From assembly GCF_007655135.1 (NCBI RefSeq), contig NC_045130.1, positions 33,972,605 to 34,036,604 of the forward strand: 64,000 nucleotides of DNA, read 5' to 3'. The translations under genes and the position numbers were made by a program. The stretch is from Punica granatum (taxonomy: Eukaryota; Streptophyta; Magnoliopsida; Myrtales; Lythraceae). Positions 34,345 to 48,291 of the stretch are shown here, piece after piece; positions within the stretch are counted from its first letter, which is position 1, and every line of letters begins with the position of its first letter. The notes below the pieces were generated by a model. It searched no databases and was not told the origin of the DNA. It was given only the letters and a program-made list of their open reading frames with translations.

Positions 34345-34545
34345 AATAATGATTATTAAAAAAGGCATAATAATATGTGATTTTTTATGAATAATAATAA
34401 GATTTTTTTATTATGAATAACAGATTCCAGTTCCGTGTCAAATAATAATGATTATTAAACAAGCCATAATAATATGTGATTTTTTATGAATAATAATAAG
34501 ATTTTTTCATTTTTTTTATGAATAACAGACTCTAATTTTGTGTCA
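34345..34545. repeat. 97-bp tandem repeat, two copies
   Basis: 'TAATAATGATTATTAAA' begins at 34345 and again at about 34442. Both copies continue through 'GCATAATAATATGTGATTT' or 'CCATAATAATATGTGATTT', then 'AATAACAGA' and 'GTGTCAAA'. They differ by a few substitutions and a short T-rich indel. The repeat starts at the 3' edge of the LINE. Confidence 0.8.
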
Positions 34546-34559
34546 AACTGCCAAATAAA

Positions 34560-34650
34560 AAGGGCACATAAGTCCCACTGATGAGTATCGAACCCAAAAC
34601 CTTTTGGTTACGGGCGGCACCTTGTGCTACTACACCAAGACCCATTCCTC
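34560..34650 (-). repeat. SINE-like repeat, minus orientation
   Basis: On the minus strand it reads 'GGTCTTGGTGTAGTAGCAC', a tRNA-like body and a clear box B 'GGGTTCGATACTC', followed by a 'GTGGGACTTATGTGCCC' stretch. It is the best preserved copy of the family seen at 3655 and 4215. It is not a tRNA gene, because no acceptor stem closes. Confidence 0.55.
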
Positions 34651-36117
34651 TTTAATTTAACTTTCATTAATGACATTCCATATGCTCATAATTTTCCTTT
34701 CTCATACTCCTACCTCTATTATAAACCTCCTAACGAAAAAGAAGATAGAAAATTGAAACAAATTTTCACAACTAACTGCAAACTCTAATGTCCTCGCAAG
34801 TATGATGTTTCAACTATCCATTAGTTAGTTATATAGTTTCATGTTTAAAAGAATGTCAAATATTGAAGGATATGGTATTTTCAGTGGCATTAACCCAGAC
34901 ACACATAAGTAAGATCCGATTAATTGTATTAATTAATAAAATGATCTAAAATTGTTATGATGTTTAACTCTGGATGATATCAATCCATACAATAAAACCA
35001 CGTCGGTTGCAGTTCAATGGCAGGCTTGCATGCCCCACAGCCACATCAAACATATCCTGAGTTCGTCGATCAAGGCGATTGATTATCCCTTAAAAAAGAA
35101 AAAAATATATATTTGATATGATTAATAATTACAATTAATCAATAAGAGAACAACTAAGAAGAAAGCTTCACTCTAATTAACCGAAAAAAAGAAAAGAAAA
35201 GCGGAGAACATTCTATAATTAGGCACATGTACTCTCATTTTGTCTAATTATGTCCATAAAATTTCAAAGATCATATAACATAGTTCCTTACTAGATAATA
35301 TTATCAGATGGTAGCAGCGATCTCTAAAGACCTTTTGCATTCTCGAGGGAGCTCGTGAATCCTCAACCTAGAATCCTCCAACACTATCTTCAATTGAAGA
35401 TGCCATTGACGTTGTCATCAGGTGTAGGGTTCCTGGTCGAGGAATCTCCAATATCGAGCGAGATCTTGTCTGAGAACCTCTGGTCGGAGACAGAAAGATT
35501 GACATAGTTCCTCGTGGCAATGCATAGATGGAAATTATGGATGGAACTGATTAGACGGGAAAGGGAGGGTAGGGACCGAAAGAGACAAGAACATAACGTT
35601 CAGGGACTATTGTGGAAATTGAGGAAAGAAGGACAAACCAGAGAGAGTGCGTCTGGTGGGGGTGGGGAAGAGAGACAAAACAGCGTCCACGCGCTGTCGC
35701 TGTTTTTTCCCATCCTTTTCGCTTTTCTCTCTCATCGCTGTTCCTTCCCAGTCTCCTCTCCCCCCAACCCAACAATTTCACCGTTCAAAAAAAAAAAAAA
35801 AAAAGAAGCACCATTATTGTTCTTCCCTTCTTCTTCTTCTTCTTCTTCGTCTTCCTCCTCTTCATTCTCTCTCTCTCTCTCTCTCTCTTTTTTCCTTGAT
35901 TGGGGGGTTTCTCTCTCTTCTCGGAACCCTGTGAGACCTGGATTTGTGCCGTTGTGAGGGCCAGGTCTTGAAGGCCTCCGACCGCCCGTCAGATCTCCTC
36001 CTCCCCTCAGCTTAGCCTGCCGGCCCGGGGAAAGGAGCATCATCCGCCATTGCCGAATCCCGTTAGCTCGTTTCTCTCCCCGGTGGCAGCGTTCTCGATC
36101 GGCAGCTCATTTCCAAA
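34651..36117. promoter_or_regulatory. Intergenic DNA and 5' leader region of the syntaxin gene
   Basis: 34651-35500 is AT-rich with no gene. 35700-36117 is pyrimidine-rich: a TTC-type run at about 35826-35850 and (TC)n at 35866-35888, then a GC-rich leader up to the ATG at 36118. Such CT tracts are common just downstream of plant transcription starts. The open frames here are low-complexity and not credible. Confidence 0.5.
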
Positions 36118-39100
36118 ATGAACGACCTTCTCTCGGTACTTTCTTCTTCTCCTGTGTAATGCCGTGCGTGCCTGGGCTCAATTTGTTACGTAACGTGCCA
36201 TCGGTGGTTGCCTTTGGCACGTTGTCTTTCCGTCTGGGTCTTGATCTGAGCTTGATTGATGATGCCGCATTGGATCTCAGCTCGTTTGTTGTCGGGCATT
36301 GGCTTAACTCTGTTCTCCGTTGAGCATTTTGTTTGATCATTACGTAATATTGGCCAGTTACGGTAGAGGTCATCGTACAGCTGATCATTGCGCAGTTGTC
36401 GGTCCTACATTACTCCTTGTCTGTCCCTAACTTCATGATTCTTATTACGAGCGATCAGATGCGTCCTTTTTTTTTTTTTTTCTTTTTTTTGGGTTGGAGT
36501 CAATCGATTACTTAGCTGTTTCAAATGTTCATACACCAGAAGCCCAATGAGGTTGTCGTCTACTCCCCCCCTTTTCAGATGAGTTTATCAGTTGATTCAC
36601 TGGAAACTAATCTGGCATAAGTTGAGATTTTCATATTCTTTGGGCATGTTATGCTCTGAACTGGAGCAGTAGTTTGATCACCTGTCCATCATTAACCACA
36701 ATACTTTGGTTTGTCCAGCATTGCTGTCGACTAATATGCTCCCTGTAAATTCTTATTTTTGACTGTGGTTTATGCTGGAAGGATACATTTCCAAGTAGTC
36801 TCTGTTCTCGTCCTTGTTGATGAACATGTAAAAGTTAAGTGGAGAACAGGGTGTAAAGGGAATAAGATCTGCCTGTTTGAAATTCTGATGGTTGAATGAG
36901 AAAACAGAAATATATGGTGCGGGAGAATGGAGATTAGACTTTAGCTTTTCATTGCTGTCTTCATGAAATTTTTGCAGGAATCCTTTGAGATCCCTCGGGG
37001 TCAAGCTTCTAGAGGTGGAGATATTGAATTAGGCATGCATGCCCCAATGAACTCAGGGGAGCTTGGTTTAGAAAGCTTCTTTAAGAAGGTAACATCTACT
37101 TCCAAAGGCTTTCACTTGTTTCTCCGGCTTCCACCAAATATAATGCATGCTGGTGATGAAATTGCTTTCGCACATCTCAGCATAATGCTCAGAACTGGTG
37201 TTATTCTCAATTGTGTATTTTACACTCTTCATTTATGCCATTCCCCTTATTTTTCAGGTCACAGAAATTGAAAAACAAATAGGGAAGTTGAATAACTTGC
37301 TAAAGAAATTACAGGTATGAAATGTATTACTTTACAGTTGCTTTCTTCTAGTCCATGCTTTCCCTTTTCCATAGCGGTCGTAGAGTGCAGACAAGCAGAG
37401 GCCCTTCACAATAATTACTTCACTATTTTTATTAGATTTTCATCCAACAATTATACATTAAGTTCTTGGCAAACATGACTGGCATGATCAATTATTCAAA
37501 TGCCATGGGTTGATTGCCCTGACCCATGTGGAGTATTTTTCTCGTTGTTTGATATGGATCAATATCATAATTTTGAATGGTTTCCGGGACATTCATTTTT
37601 TTTCCTCGTTTACGTTTGCATATGTGAGTTGCGTCTCTTGGGTTTTTGTTGTTTGGTACTAGATCTTCAAGTGGTCATGGCCAGCCAATACTTGTTGGTG
37701 ACAACGTTCAAACTTTATTTATTTTCTCTAGTTACTTTCTTGGTCACTGAATGTACACATAGCAAGATTCAGAAGTTATTGGTATGATAAATGTTGTCCT
37801 GAGACCCAGATTTTAAAGTCGAAATTTTACTTTGCACAGGATGCACATGAGGATTCAAAAGCAATAACCAAAGCTGCTGCCATGAAAGGTTCTCTCTCTC
37901 TTTCTTCCTTTCTATTCTATTGAGCTATAGTTTGGTAATGATGTATTCTTATTCTATGTTATGAGATGTTTACCTGTTCTTTTTCTTTGAAACAAAGAAC
38001 ATATAGCCGAACACTTGATCTACATTTCTCAGGTTATGATTTTTGGGACTTTCCTAATAGACAAGAAATGTGGCTTAAGTAGAATTTCCCCCCCTTCATT
38101 GATTTCCTGGGAAAAATATTGTTTTATAAAAGTTGGCCATAGTTTTACATCAAATCTAACTAGTCATGACCACTTCCTGATACAATATGCAAAGAAATTT
38201 GTTACCCAAGTTGAAGTCCTTCATTTGTTTGAAGTGGCTATTAAGATAATGTTAATGTAAAAGGGTACCCATGGTTGCTGGAGTATCAACTCATTTATAT
38301 CATTGACAATATTCAAGTACTTGGAACTCTCCAAATTTAGTCTTATTAATCTGAATAGATGCAGGAGTGCTGCACAATCCAGTCAGAGATCACTCTTGAA
38401 TTTTACAATCACTTGTAGCATAGATGGAGCAACAGATAGAAGAATGAGTCAATTAATTATTCATGGATCATTGTAGCATACTCGCAATTTCTCTCTCCAA
38501 ATTGAATCCGAATTATTTGAAGAGACCATCGAGCTTCATAAAATCAATCAGCAATCTATGACCTGCAAACTTTTCATCTTGCTTTGATAACACCTACTTG
38601 AACAGCAAAAAGTTAAAGGGCAGTCCAGCGTATTAGGTTAATACCCGTGGTGCATTCTAACATAATGGCGAAAAGTAGATAGTTCATTCTTCTGCTATAC
38701 AAAATCTCACATTTGGACAAGTTCATGCATGAGAATCACATCAGGTACTCTTGCTGTCCTTATCACTGAGCTTATTGGACCTGCTGTTTGTTAGCAATCA
38801 AGCAGCGTATGGAGAAAGAAGTTGATGAGGTTGGAAAGGTTGCTCGCTCTATAAAATCTAAGATTGAAGAGATTGATAGAGAGGTAGTTCATATGTGGCT
38901 AATTGTTCTTTAATGTGATTATATTCCTCGAATTATTTATAAGAGCATTCCTTTTGCTTGGTACAGAATTTGACAAATAGGCAGAAACCTGGCTGTGGGA
39001 AAGGTACTGCTGTAGATCGATCCAGGACTGCAACAACAATGTAACTTTCTCTCTCCTCTCGTCAATGTTACTCTAAACCTACCCAAATTAATTTAATTCC

Positions 39101-41284
39101 TTCGAGCAGTACAGCTTTGGATATAGTAGGAGCATGAGTTTTAATTCAATTTTTTCAATTTTGCTTTGGCATTATGGATTACTTGTCCAGTAGTCCTGTA
39201 AATGATATTAATACACATAACTTAATCATTGCAGTGCCTTGAAGAAAAAGTTCAAAGACAAGATGGCTGAATTTCAGGTTCTTTTGCTATTAACGTGAAG
39301 GTTTATCTGTTCGTTTTCCCGTTTTGATCTTCCATGCATAAATAATAAAGATACGAAAACCATTTGCAGGTCCTTAGGGAAAATATACAGCAAGAAAATA
39401 GGGAGGTCGTTGAAAGGCGTGTATATACAGGTGCACACTTGGTAACTTTTGAAGTTAAATTCAATGAGGTTACTGTGACATGGATATTGACCTTGCTCTT
39501 TGGTGTTTGCGATGGTCAGTGACGGGAACCAGAGCCGATGAAGAGGTGAGTTTACTATATATATATATATAAGTTTCTCCTCCTTTTTTTTTTTTGGTCC
39601 CCTCGAAATATTGATGGCTCATATGTTTACCTATTGCTTGTAGACAATTGATAGACTAATCGAGACTGGAGATAGTGAACAAATTTTCCAGAAGGCTATT
39701 CAGGAGCAAGGGCGAGGCCAGGTTCTTTTTTTACTCGACTTGGTTCTCTCAGATGCATTTATTGATTGAAATAGAATCGGTAGGATATGACTTTAGTTCA
39801 AGACTTTTTATAGGTTGCTCGGTCCATAGGTTTGTTAATTGAGGGATATGCCTTCCAACTGCATCACACAAAAACCAGCCAACTAGAGGATCCCTGAAAC
39901 ACAATATTAATGAACTCATGCAGCTGTCGTGCTTCTCTTTTGTATATCTTACGCATATTACCCCTCTCTCTCATTGATGAGACATTCAAAAAGGGAGAGT
40001 ATCAGTACACATCATTACGTATTTTATGCTGCTCTACCATCATTGACAAATGCCCATGGAAAAACCATCTAGCGTGCTTGTTAAGTCTTGGACAAACTTC
40101 ACATAGTGTCTATTATTCACTCAAATTTCTTGTTAATGTCTTGAATCTGTCTCATATGAGAAATCCTTGTACAGATTATGGATACTGTGGCGGAAATCCA
40201 AGAGCGCCATGATGCAGTGAGAGACCTAGAGAGGAAGCTTCTTGGTTTGCAACAGGTATCATTGCTCTTATATACATCTGGTCCAGAGCAATTCTAGTTC
40301 TTTATATTCCGAAAGCGCCTCAATTTCGAAAAAAAAATCCAATTATTTATTTTTATGCTGGTCTAAGCAAATACAGTGACTTTAGTTTGCAGTGAGTGAT
40401 CATGCTGTGGGTTGAAACTGGCTTGTTTTTTGTTGTGCGATTGGTTTGGGTTGTGTTACCGATCCAAATTCAAGTTTTGTATCTAGCCGCCAATCAATGC
40501 TGTTTTGTCTATATGTAGCATGACGGTGCAGGTTCACTTGGTTCAGACTTGCTCGAGAACGACATCAGATTCTGTTCCCAAAATTCTTTGTAACTCTGTC
40601 TAGTTGTGATGCAGATATTTCTGGATATGGCCGTGTTGGTGGATGCTCAAGGAGACATGCTTGACAACATCGAAACACAGGTATTCCGACTCCCAATAGA
40701 AAGTTCTCTAATTCATTAGAGCTAAGTGAGTTTTGGTTCATAGAATGTCCTTTAGTTCACTAGGGGAAAGCGGGCCAGTGCATGCTTACTCGTAGGATCC
40801 AGCATCCTTAGTCAAGAGCGTACTCATGGCTAAAGGGCTTTTTTTGTAGAAAGCCTAAGCAGGGTCGCTCGTTTGCTTTCCATTGCCCAGACCTCTGTTT
40901 TAGCTTAGACGAGGGAAAAGGAGAAACACTGTTCTTTTTACCTTTGAATTAAAGGACAGAGGAAGGAAATGTCTCTGCAGATGAAAGTGCTAGTTGAAAT
41001 TTGAGCAAAAGAAATTGCTTGAAGATACTTGATCTAGGTATCCGATCTAAGGTGAAATGGGATTCACAGGATATGTTTGTAATTAATCTGCTTTGCCTGC
41101 TCTTAACTAGGTATCCAGTGCAGTCGATCATGTTCAAAGCGGGAACACAGCTCTTCAAAGGGCGAAGAGCCTGCAGAAGAACTCGAGGAAGTGGATGTGC
41201 ATAGCAATCATCATCCTTCTCATAATTGTGGTGATCATCGTCGTTGCAGTGCTGAAGCCATGGAATAACAATAAGGGCGCATAA
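36118..41284 (+). CDS. SYP132: Qa-SNARE syntaxin of the SYP13 class
   Basis: Thirteen GT-AG exons join to 308 codons: 36118-36135, 36978-37088, 37258-37314, 37840-37888, 38795-38883, 38967-39040, 39235-39277, 39370-39430, 39520-39545, 39644-39721, 40175-40255, 40615-40680, 41111-41284. The protein opens 'MNDLLS', then 'SFEIPRGQ'. The N-terminal Habc bundle includes '[14 protein letters not shown]' and 'NRQKPGC', and '[20 protein letters not shown]' leads into the SNARE helix (about 205-265) with the zero-layer glutamine at Q241 in '[10 protein letters not shown]'. A tail anchor occupies 279-299, then 'KPWNNNKGA'. SYP132 in Arabidopsis acts at the plasma membrane in secretion and cytokinesis. 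SYP131 is nearly as similar, so the symbol is at class level. Exon 1 codes only six residues and exon 9 only 26 bases. Confidence 0.95.
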
Positions 41285-42175
41285 ACAAAGCTTCTGCTGG
41301 CTAGTCAATGTATTATAAATAGAAGAGCGACATGCGATTGATATTTGATTCTCGATGCAGTAACTCGTGTCGATATTTGCACCGTCATGGAAAGACATTT
41401 ACTTGTTCATATTGGTGTGTTGTCCCAGTGTTCTTGAACGCAGATTCTTTGGTATGTGATTTGGCGTGTAACCCAACTTCTTTGAAATTAAATTACATAT
41501 ATGTATTCTTTGCAGGTCTCTTTGGCACCTATAAAATTATGGGAATATGCGTACTCAATTACTACATCTAAAACCGTTTGGTGTGTCCACATTAGCCGAT
41601 TCTACGATTATTTAGTTTACATAAGCAATGTTGGAGGTCGGGTATGTCCAAATAAACATAACAGCACGTAGTTAAGCCAAAATGAATGAAATGCTATATT
41701 TAGGTGACGAGTCGAATAAAGCCATCAGGTTCGGTACATGTGAAATAACTCAAAAGAACAAAAAATCTGTGTCTTCCTATCCATAACAGAGTTTCCCCTT
41801 CCTATCCGATAAATAATGAAAAAACTATAAACCTGTTGGAGATCCTTTCACAGCCATTGCCGGACTTAGTGCAGCCCCATCCAACTGCTTCGTGCAGTTC
41901 CCGCCTCGTATTGCACTGGTGCATGCCCCACAGCTGAGGACTGAAAGTTAGTGTTGCCCAAAACAAATATGATCTGTTTGTGCGGTTAGTACTTTACCAT
42001 GAATCTACACCCGAAAATTTGACTATAGCACTTGTTCCTCGTGTATGCTAGGCAGAAGAAAATAAAATAAAAATGAGAGAAACCTGAATACTGTGTTAAT
42101 CTCTATCTGAAAGATCTCCAGTGAAAAAATGCAGAGAAACCGAATGCAGGTGCTGCCTCTTGATTTGCAGTGGTT
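41285..42175. other. Region between two convergent genes
   Basis: It holds the 3' ends of the syntaxin (+) and the O-fucosyltransferase gene (-). No further gene is seen. Confidence 0.5.
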
Positions 42176-45100
42176 CTAGTCATTCGGATCCATTTCCTCA
42201 TCCTGATCAAAGGGGAGGGTAAAATTGGTATTCCTGCTGTTTTTACCGAATTCAGCCTGTTCAGCTAGATTACTCTCATATTCCTCCCATCCACTTTCAT
42301 CATCGTTTTCATCCTTAGTCACTTTCGAGTCGAGAACAACGTCCTGACCATGCACCATCCACGTGGGACAGACATCTTCTCCGCCAAAATGAACATGCCC
42401 ATCCTTGCCTTTGACGAGATCCATGGCCTCAGGACGGCCGATTCTACAGGAGCATTCAGGAAGTGGGTGTGAAAGGAAGGAGGTCGGTTTTGAAAATTGG
42501 GATTGCCGCACAAGACCTTCAATTTCCAAGCTCTTGTTGAGATGCTCTTGTACCAGATGTGTCCAGTTACGCCTCAAAACATACATGCTATCATATGTGC
42601 TGTTAAGATATTCCACGAGAGCTTTCCTGTGGAATATATAAATAGAGAATTAGACGGACACAAAACCATGCGATACTTAAAATGGTCCAAGATCCAAAAT
42701 CATTCTTCAAAATAGCATTTGAAAACTCAGCCTGAGCTGAAAAAGTCAGCATTTCAAAGAGAACTACGTCCCACTCCTTGTCCCTATTTACTAGCCAAAA
42801 CACTTGAAAATAGTTTTTTTTTTAATAATTGATGAAGTTAACAAAACAGTTCCACAACGATCTCACCTGTCGGGACGATAAGTTCTGGAAGATGCACTTT
42901 CATAAAGCCTCTGACCCATAACCAAGCTTGAGAAATCTGGCCATCCGCTGCCATCATTGTGGAAGCCAGGGAAAAATGCATCTGCTTCCACGGAGACGAT
43001 GAAGTCGAGGGCATCCCACAGTAGCCTATGTGCTTCCATCCTCAGGTTGAAAGGTGAAGGATCTGGCTCTCTGTCTCTTTCACCAATCCAACCATACCAG
43101 CCTTCTTTCTCATGTTGATAGATTGGTCTATCTGGAGGAGGAGGAAGAGGCCTTGGCCGCGGACCAGCCTTCTGCCATTCTTCCTTCAGCTCTTTCTCAC
43201 TTTTACGTGGAGGAAATTGAAATGCATCCTCAGCAAGAGGGCTTTCCAGTCCAATCAATTCAGCTAATTCTTCTGTGCTGCATAAAGAAGTGCGGTCCAC
43301 CAGATTGGGGAACATGGCACGAAGGGGGATTAAAATGCGTTGTCCACCGAAAATTTCAGAACCAGCAAGGTAAATAATGGTCTTAGGTGGATAGCCCATT
43401 CCTCGTAGGATGATGCCAACCTGAAAGTAACAGACACTTGATTAGTGATTATAAGAGTCCCAGTATAATTTCAAGTTCATTTTAATGCCATCATACTTCT
43501 GTGAACATTCATCCTGTCATCATGTACCAGACAAGCCATAGCATCAATATCCCACCGACTCTTTCTTCCAAGTACATGGATAAGCATAGTTCTCCTCTAC
43601 GTATTTTTCTTGTTCCTTTCCCTTAATTATTCTTTGACACTTAATAGTCCAATCCATGAATTCATTATATTCTTGATCTCACGTGTGAGGTCTCCTGAGA
43701 TGGATATCATCATGGGTAGCCAAGTGCTTCCTGACTATTAACACTGATAGACATTGACAAGCTACCAGTGCTTCCCGCTGCAAGTCACAGAATATGATCT
43801 AAAGAAGAATCTGAATATATACCTCTTCCGGCATAAGTGGACATAACCCTTTTCTTTTCTGTACACGTGAGTCTATGCCCAATTCTTCATTGATAATCCC
43901 TTTCTTGATCATCTGTGCCCTCCGATATTGGATGAGCTCGGTATGGACATCCTAGAAGTGTCATGGTGTACAATCAGAGGATTAACCATATTAGTAAACT
44001 CCTTATCCCACAATCAACTTACATTGAACGTGCAAAATACAATCAAAGACAATGCAGCAAAACTTACTTAGCAAGAGCAATTGCAGCAAAATACAAGTAT
44101 GAATATCCAACTATGCTTGAAACTAGATAGGTCATTATATGGCCAGAAAGACAGATAGATGAATTGAGATAACCTGAAAAAGTTCTGCACAACCATGATA
44201 TGCTAAGGTTTCTCTGACTAAGCCTGGATGAAAAGCAAGGTAAGGTCGACCCCATGCTCGTAACCTGTTTGCGGAGGATATGATATCAGATTTCTTGAGT
44301 GCATTTCAAAACTAAACGGTACATTGTCAGAGGAAAACAACATTACAATAAAATTGGCATCTTTATTGCAACTCTGGTCCATAGAAAAATTTCCCAGTAA
44401 GCATGTTTTGCCAATGAGAATCATACAATGCATCACAGAAGATCAAATATTTTGAGTGCATATCAAAAACATAAAAATATATTTTCAGAATTAAAAGGTA
44501 GAGAAAAAAAAACATTACAATAAAATTGGCATCTTTATTGCAACTTTAACCCATACAATTTCCCAATAAGCATGTTTTGCCAGTGAAAATCTATAATGAA
44601 GCAACATAAAATCAGATATTTTGGGTGCATATCATAAATATAAAATATATTTTCAAATAAATATTTTTCCACTGTCTCTCCTATATAATAAGAAAACTAG
44701 CAGAAGGCTATGCAGGGAGATCTTCACCTCTCAACCATTCTCCGCCCAAGAGCCTGAATCTCTGGGCGAAATTGGAGTGCATGGAAGGCCACTCTGCATC
44801 TCAGCCTCTGGAGCTCATCCATGTTTCTTGGAAGGATTGACTGGAGAATGTACGTAGCTTTAATGAGACCATCAGAAGTTAAAAATGCTTCTGTCTTGTG
44901 GCAGCTCCAAGTTAAGAATACTAAATATAAAAATTGAGCAGTAAAGATGAAAGCAATTGTGACTAAATCCATCATTCCTCAGAGTAAATATGGAATCTGA
45001 ACTTTCTTAGTAGTTCACTGATTGCCTTTTGCTGCAAGAATGAACGTGCCATCTCAGCATCCAAACTCCTTTTATATACATAGCATGGAATGTCATGACA

Positions 45101-47089
45101 AAATTAAGCCAAAGATTTTTGAAAATGTGGCTTCATGCTGAAAGCACTACAAGATTGGAAACAAACATTGCAAGTACAAAAGGGTCCAAATTAAATTGAA
45201 TAAACACTTTTCATCTGAACCTTTTGTGTGGTTTGACAAATTAAACTACCATAATTTTTAAGTCTAAAAATGATAAATTGAACAAATGCAAGCCGCGTGG
45301 CTCGGCCTAATGGCATATAATCAGCATGACCTCCCTCACTAATAAAAAATGTTTATATCCATGAGTAACATGAGGAATTATAATAAAGCATATGACCATG
45401 CAATAAGTATATCAAACAAATCAGGCGAAGAATGTTTCTCGAGTAAAACGATAGTTTTATTTATGAAAAAGGCTGAACAACAGGTGATCTTAAGACTGCC
45501 AACTACCTGCAGGCCTCCTCCATCAGCAAGGACCAGCCCAATAACCTTAGCATTCTTTAGCTTGGGTAAGACTTCCTTAATGTAATAATTAGGAGAAGCA
45601 GAACTTGTCGGCTTAAAAGTAGGAAACTCATTCCTTCTTCTAGCTGCCCTCAAATGTGCTGGCAAGCTCTTGACAACAGTGACATCATTCTTCAGATAAT
45701 TTATGAACTGCTCCTCATTGTAGAGATACGAAAAACTCTTGAACTTGTCACTGTAAAACGTTTGCATCAGAAGGGAACTTTGTTAGCAATTTATTACTTT
45801 AGACATTGAAACCATCCCAAGAACAATCATAAATACCTTATGCCTTTTGAACGAGTAGATTGTTGGATTTCTGGAATGACAAGTGTAGCATTTAGAAGCC
45901 TAGATATGGCGACAAGATCACAGATCTAAAACATTAACAAACAATTCATGAATACTCGGTTATCAAAAGAAAGTTACAAATACTCCAAATAATTGTTAAA
46001 CTAAAGAATTTTATGGAGTGCAGTGGTTCATACTGATGGCCGTATCTTCTCAAACCCACCAAAAACCTTTGCATATATGAAATGACCATATCGTTCATTA
46101 GGGACTGCACATAAAGGGAAGAATTGATCACAAGCAGTCACGCAACGAAAATTACCGTCACTCACGCTACTGGTGAACTAAATAAATCTATAGCTATTCC
46201 AACAATTCAGGATAATGACAGCCATCGGTATGTGAGATGAATATTCTAATTCAAGCATGCAAACACGAATACATTAAGTGATTTCGAATCCGAAGAATAA
46301 GAATCTTATGATGTACTTATATAACATGATATACTACATCAGTAGCCCCTCATGTGGATGTATTTTGGCAGAAGGTTCTGCTATAAAGAGAACTGGCAAC
46401 AGAAGAAAATCAGCGGCCACCCACAAAAAAGAAATCTGCGCAAAGTTGTCCAAGCAGTAGAAGATAGAAACTTGAAAATGAAGTTCAATGGGGCTCAGCA
46501 GATACATATTTGGATGAATAGGACTTGAAATTATACAGATCACAGATAGTTTGATCTTTAATCGCAATCCATATACTGGACAGAGTGTTCCATATAAATT
46601 GAATTATCGCAGATACAACACTCTGGCTGTTAGCTATTGAAAATGAATTCTGGAGCTACAGCGTCAAAATGCAATCAGCAAAACGGTAGTTTGCCACGAA
46701 TCGACGGATTCAGAAGCCGATGGAGCGAAACTCACCGGGAAAACTTCCTCGAGGATTGGCATAAGGCTGCAAAGACTCCAAAGGCTTCACGGGTCCCCAC
46801 AGCCTCTTATTCCTGGGAATCTACAACGAGACGGACGAGGAGAAACACTCAAACACACAGAAATCGTAACCAAAACCACGTACACGATAACATTTCCGCA
46901 CGAGAAACAAGAAGCGGAGCTCACTCGCGTCCCCGGCATGCCGGCGAATTCGTCGCTTAAGCCCGCCCTGGCGCTGTACTGCACCAAACCGACACTCGAT
47001 TTGGCGATGGAGAGGTGCACCAGGAGGAACGCGACGGACATGATGAGCACTAACAGCGCGAGCCATTTCATCTTCGACCTGCACATCAT
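42176..47089 (-). CDS. Plant O-fucosyltransferase family protein
   Basis: Ten exons on the minus strand join to 663 codons: 46925-47089, 46736-46820, 46034-46104, 45837-45925, 45507-45750, 44728-44840, 44174-44264, 43823-43951, 42867-43420, 42176-42626. All junctions are GT-AG. The N-terminus has a short cytosolic tail and a membrane anchor ('LALLVLIMSVAFLLVHLSI', residues 10-28), so it is a type II Golgi-type protein. The GDP-fucose protein O-fucosyltransferase fold is shown by 'ICDLVAISRLLNATLVIPE', 'FINYLKNDVTVVKSLP', 'ALQFRPEIQALGRRMV' and 'IYLAGSEIFGG'. The C-terminal part has a proline-rich segment ('RPRPLPPPPDRP') and an acidic tail. It belongs to the large plant clade whose acceptors are mostly unknown. 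Two in-frame Met codons open the protein; the first is used here. Confidence 0.9.
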
Positions 47090-47141
47090 CTTCGATCATC
47101 ACGCGCGCCCCGGAGGGAGGGGACGAGTGGTTCCAGCTCAC

Positions 47142-48291
47142 AGGACCTGCATGCCTGTCGGTTCCTCACAGATTCCGCACCCTGCGCCGACAGCAGGCGA
47201 TGGCACCAACTGGAGTCCTCGAAGTGCTCGGGTTCCCGATCGAACAGTGGCCGGAGAGATCGGATACGGCGGCGGCGGAGGAGGTGGATCGAGGAGATGC
47301 GGGAAGCTGGCTGTTGAATCTGGTAATGGTGTAGACTGGAGCGCGCGTCGAGTGTACGTTTCCTCGTTCGTAGAAGCCGAGAGGAGTGAAGACAGTGTAA
47401 GAAACGTGATTTTGAGTCCGACTCTGGATCGGGTTAGAGGCCATATATCTGACATATATATATATATATATCTGACTTATATGTATATGCTATGCTAGAC
47501 GAAGGCTAGAACCGCCTGAACCCGAGCTAAGCACTAGAAGGGTCAAAGCAGAGCTCATGGGATATAATAAAAGAATAATTTAAATTAATTATTGTTCAAG
47601 CAAAAACAAAACTTGATTGATGAATTAATTAATAGTTAATTTCTAATCAATCCGTATTTCCCCAGATGTGTGTGGAGTTACTGATGGATGTGTCGAATTA
47701 AATAATAATGTGAGGAAGCGAGAGCGGAGATATAAAAAAAAAAAAAAAAGGTTAGCCTTAAAGGGACAGAAATTACAAATAACTCGCTTAATTTATTAAA
47801 TTTCTAAAATATTAGATCTACATCTTTAACGGAATAATAGGTAGGGAAAAAAGCTTATCGAGTTGATTCGCCTGCAATCTACGCGTATTAATCCTTGTGG
47901 CTAACACGGATTAACTGTATTTGTCCGTTCTCGTGTTTCCGATATGTGTTAACGAAGTATGCAGATCAAGTAGAGAACCGTAATATATGGAATGCAGCGT
48001 GGATTAACGCTTTGTTGTATGAGCTATTACTTGTCACATTTGCTAGTCCAATACTTCTCCTCGATTTTGTTATTTTTTCTCAACCGTAAAAATTTTTATA
48101 AAGCACATACATATTTGATCAGAATTTTTTTTTTTATAATTTGATCAAAATATTTATAACAAAATTTACAAAGCATATACATATTTGATCATATTCTTTT
48201 TCGATAATTTGATCAAAATATTTTATAACAGTATGGCTAGAAAATCACTGAAAATACATCGTAATTAGGACTAAATTGACAACCGAATGGA
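47142..48291. other. 5' flank of the O-fucosyltransferase gene
   Basis: GC-richer up to 47450, consistent with its promoter and leader, then AT-rich. A (TA)n run lies at about 47455-47471. Repeated 'CATATACATATTTGATCA' and 'ATTTGATCAAAATATTT' segments at 48105-48230 form a small direct repeat. No gene seen. Confidence 0.45.

Noticed and set aside
34345..34545. CRISPR-like spaced repeats
   Set aside because: Only two adjacent 97-bp copies without spacers, in a plant nuclear context.
34560..34650. A tRNA gene (box B present)
   Set aside because: No cloverleaf with a closing acceptor stem; homologous segments elsewhere show a SINE family.
35514..35957. Overlapping frames of 95-147 codons before the syntaxin gene
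   Set aside because: Driven by CT and A repeats in the leader; mutually overlapping low-complexity frames.
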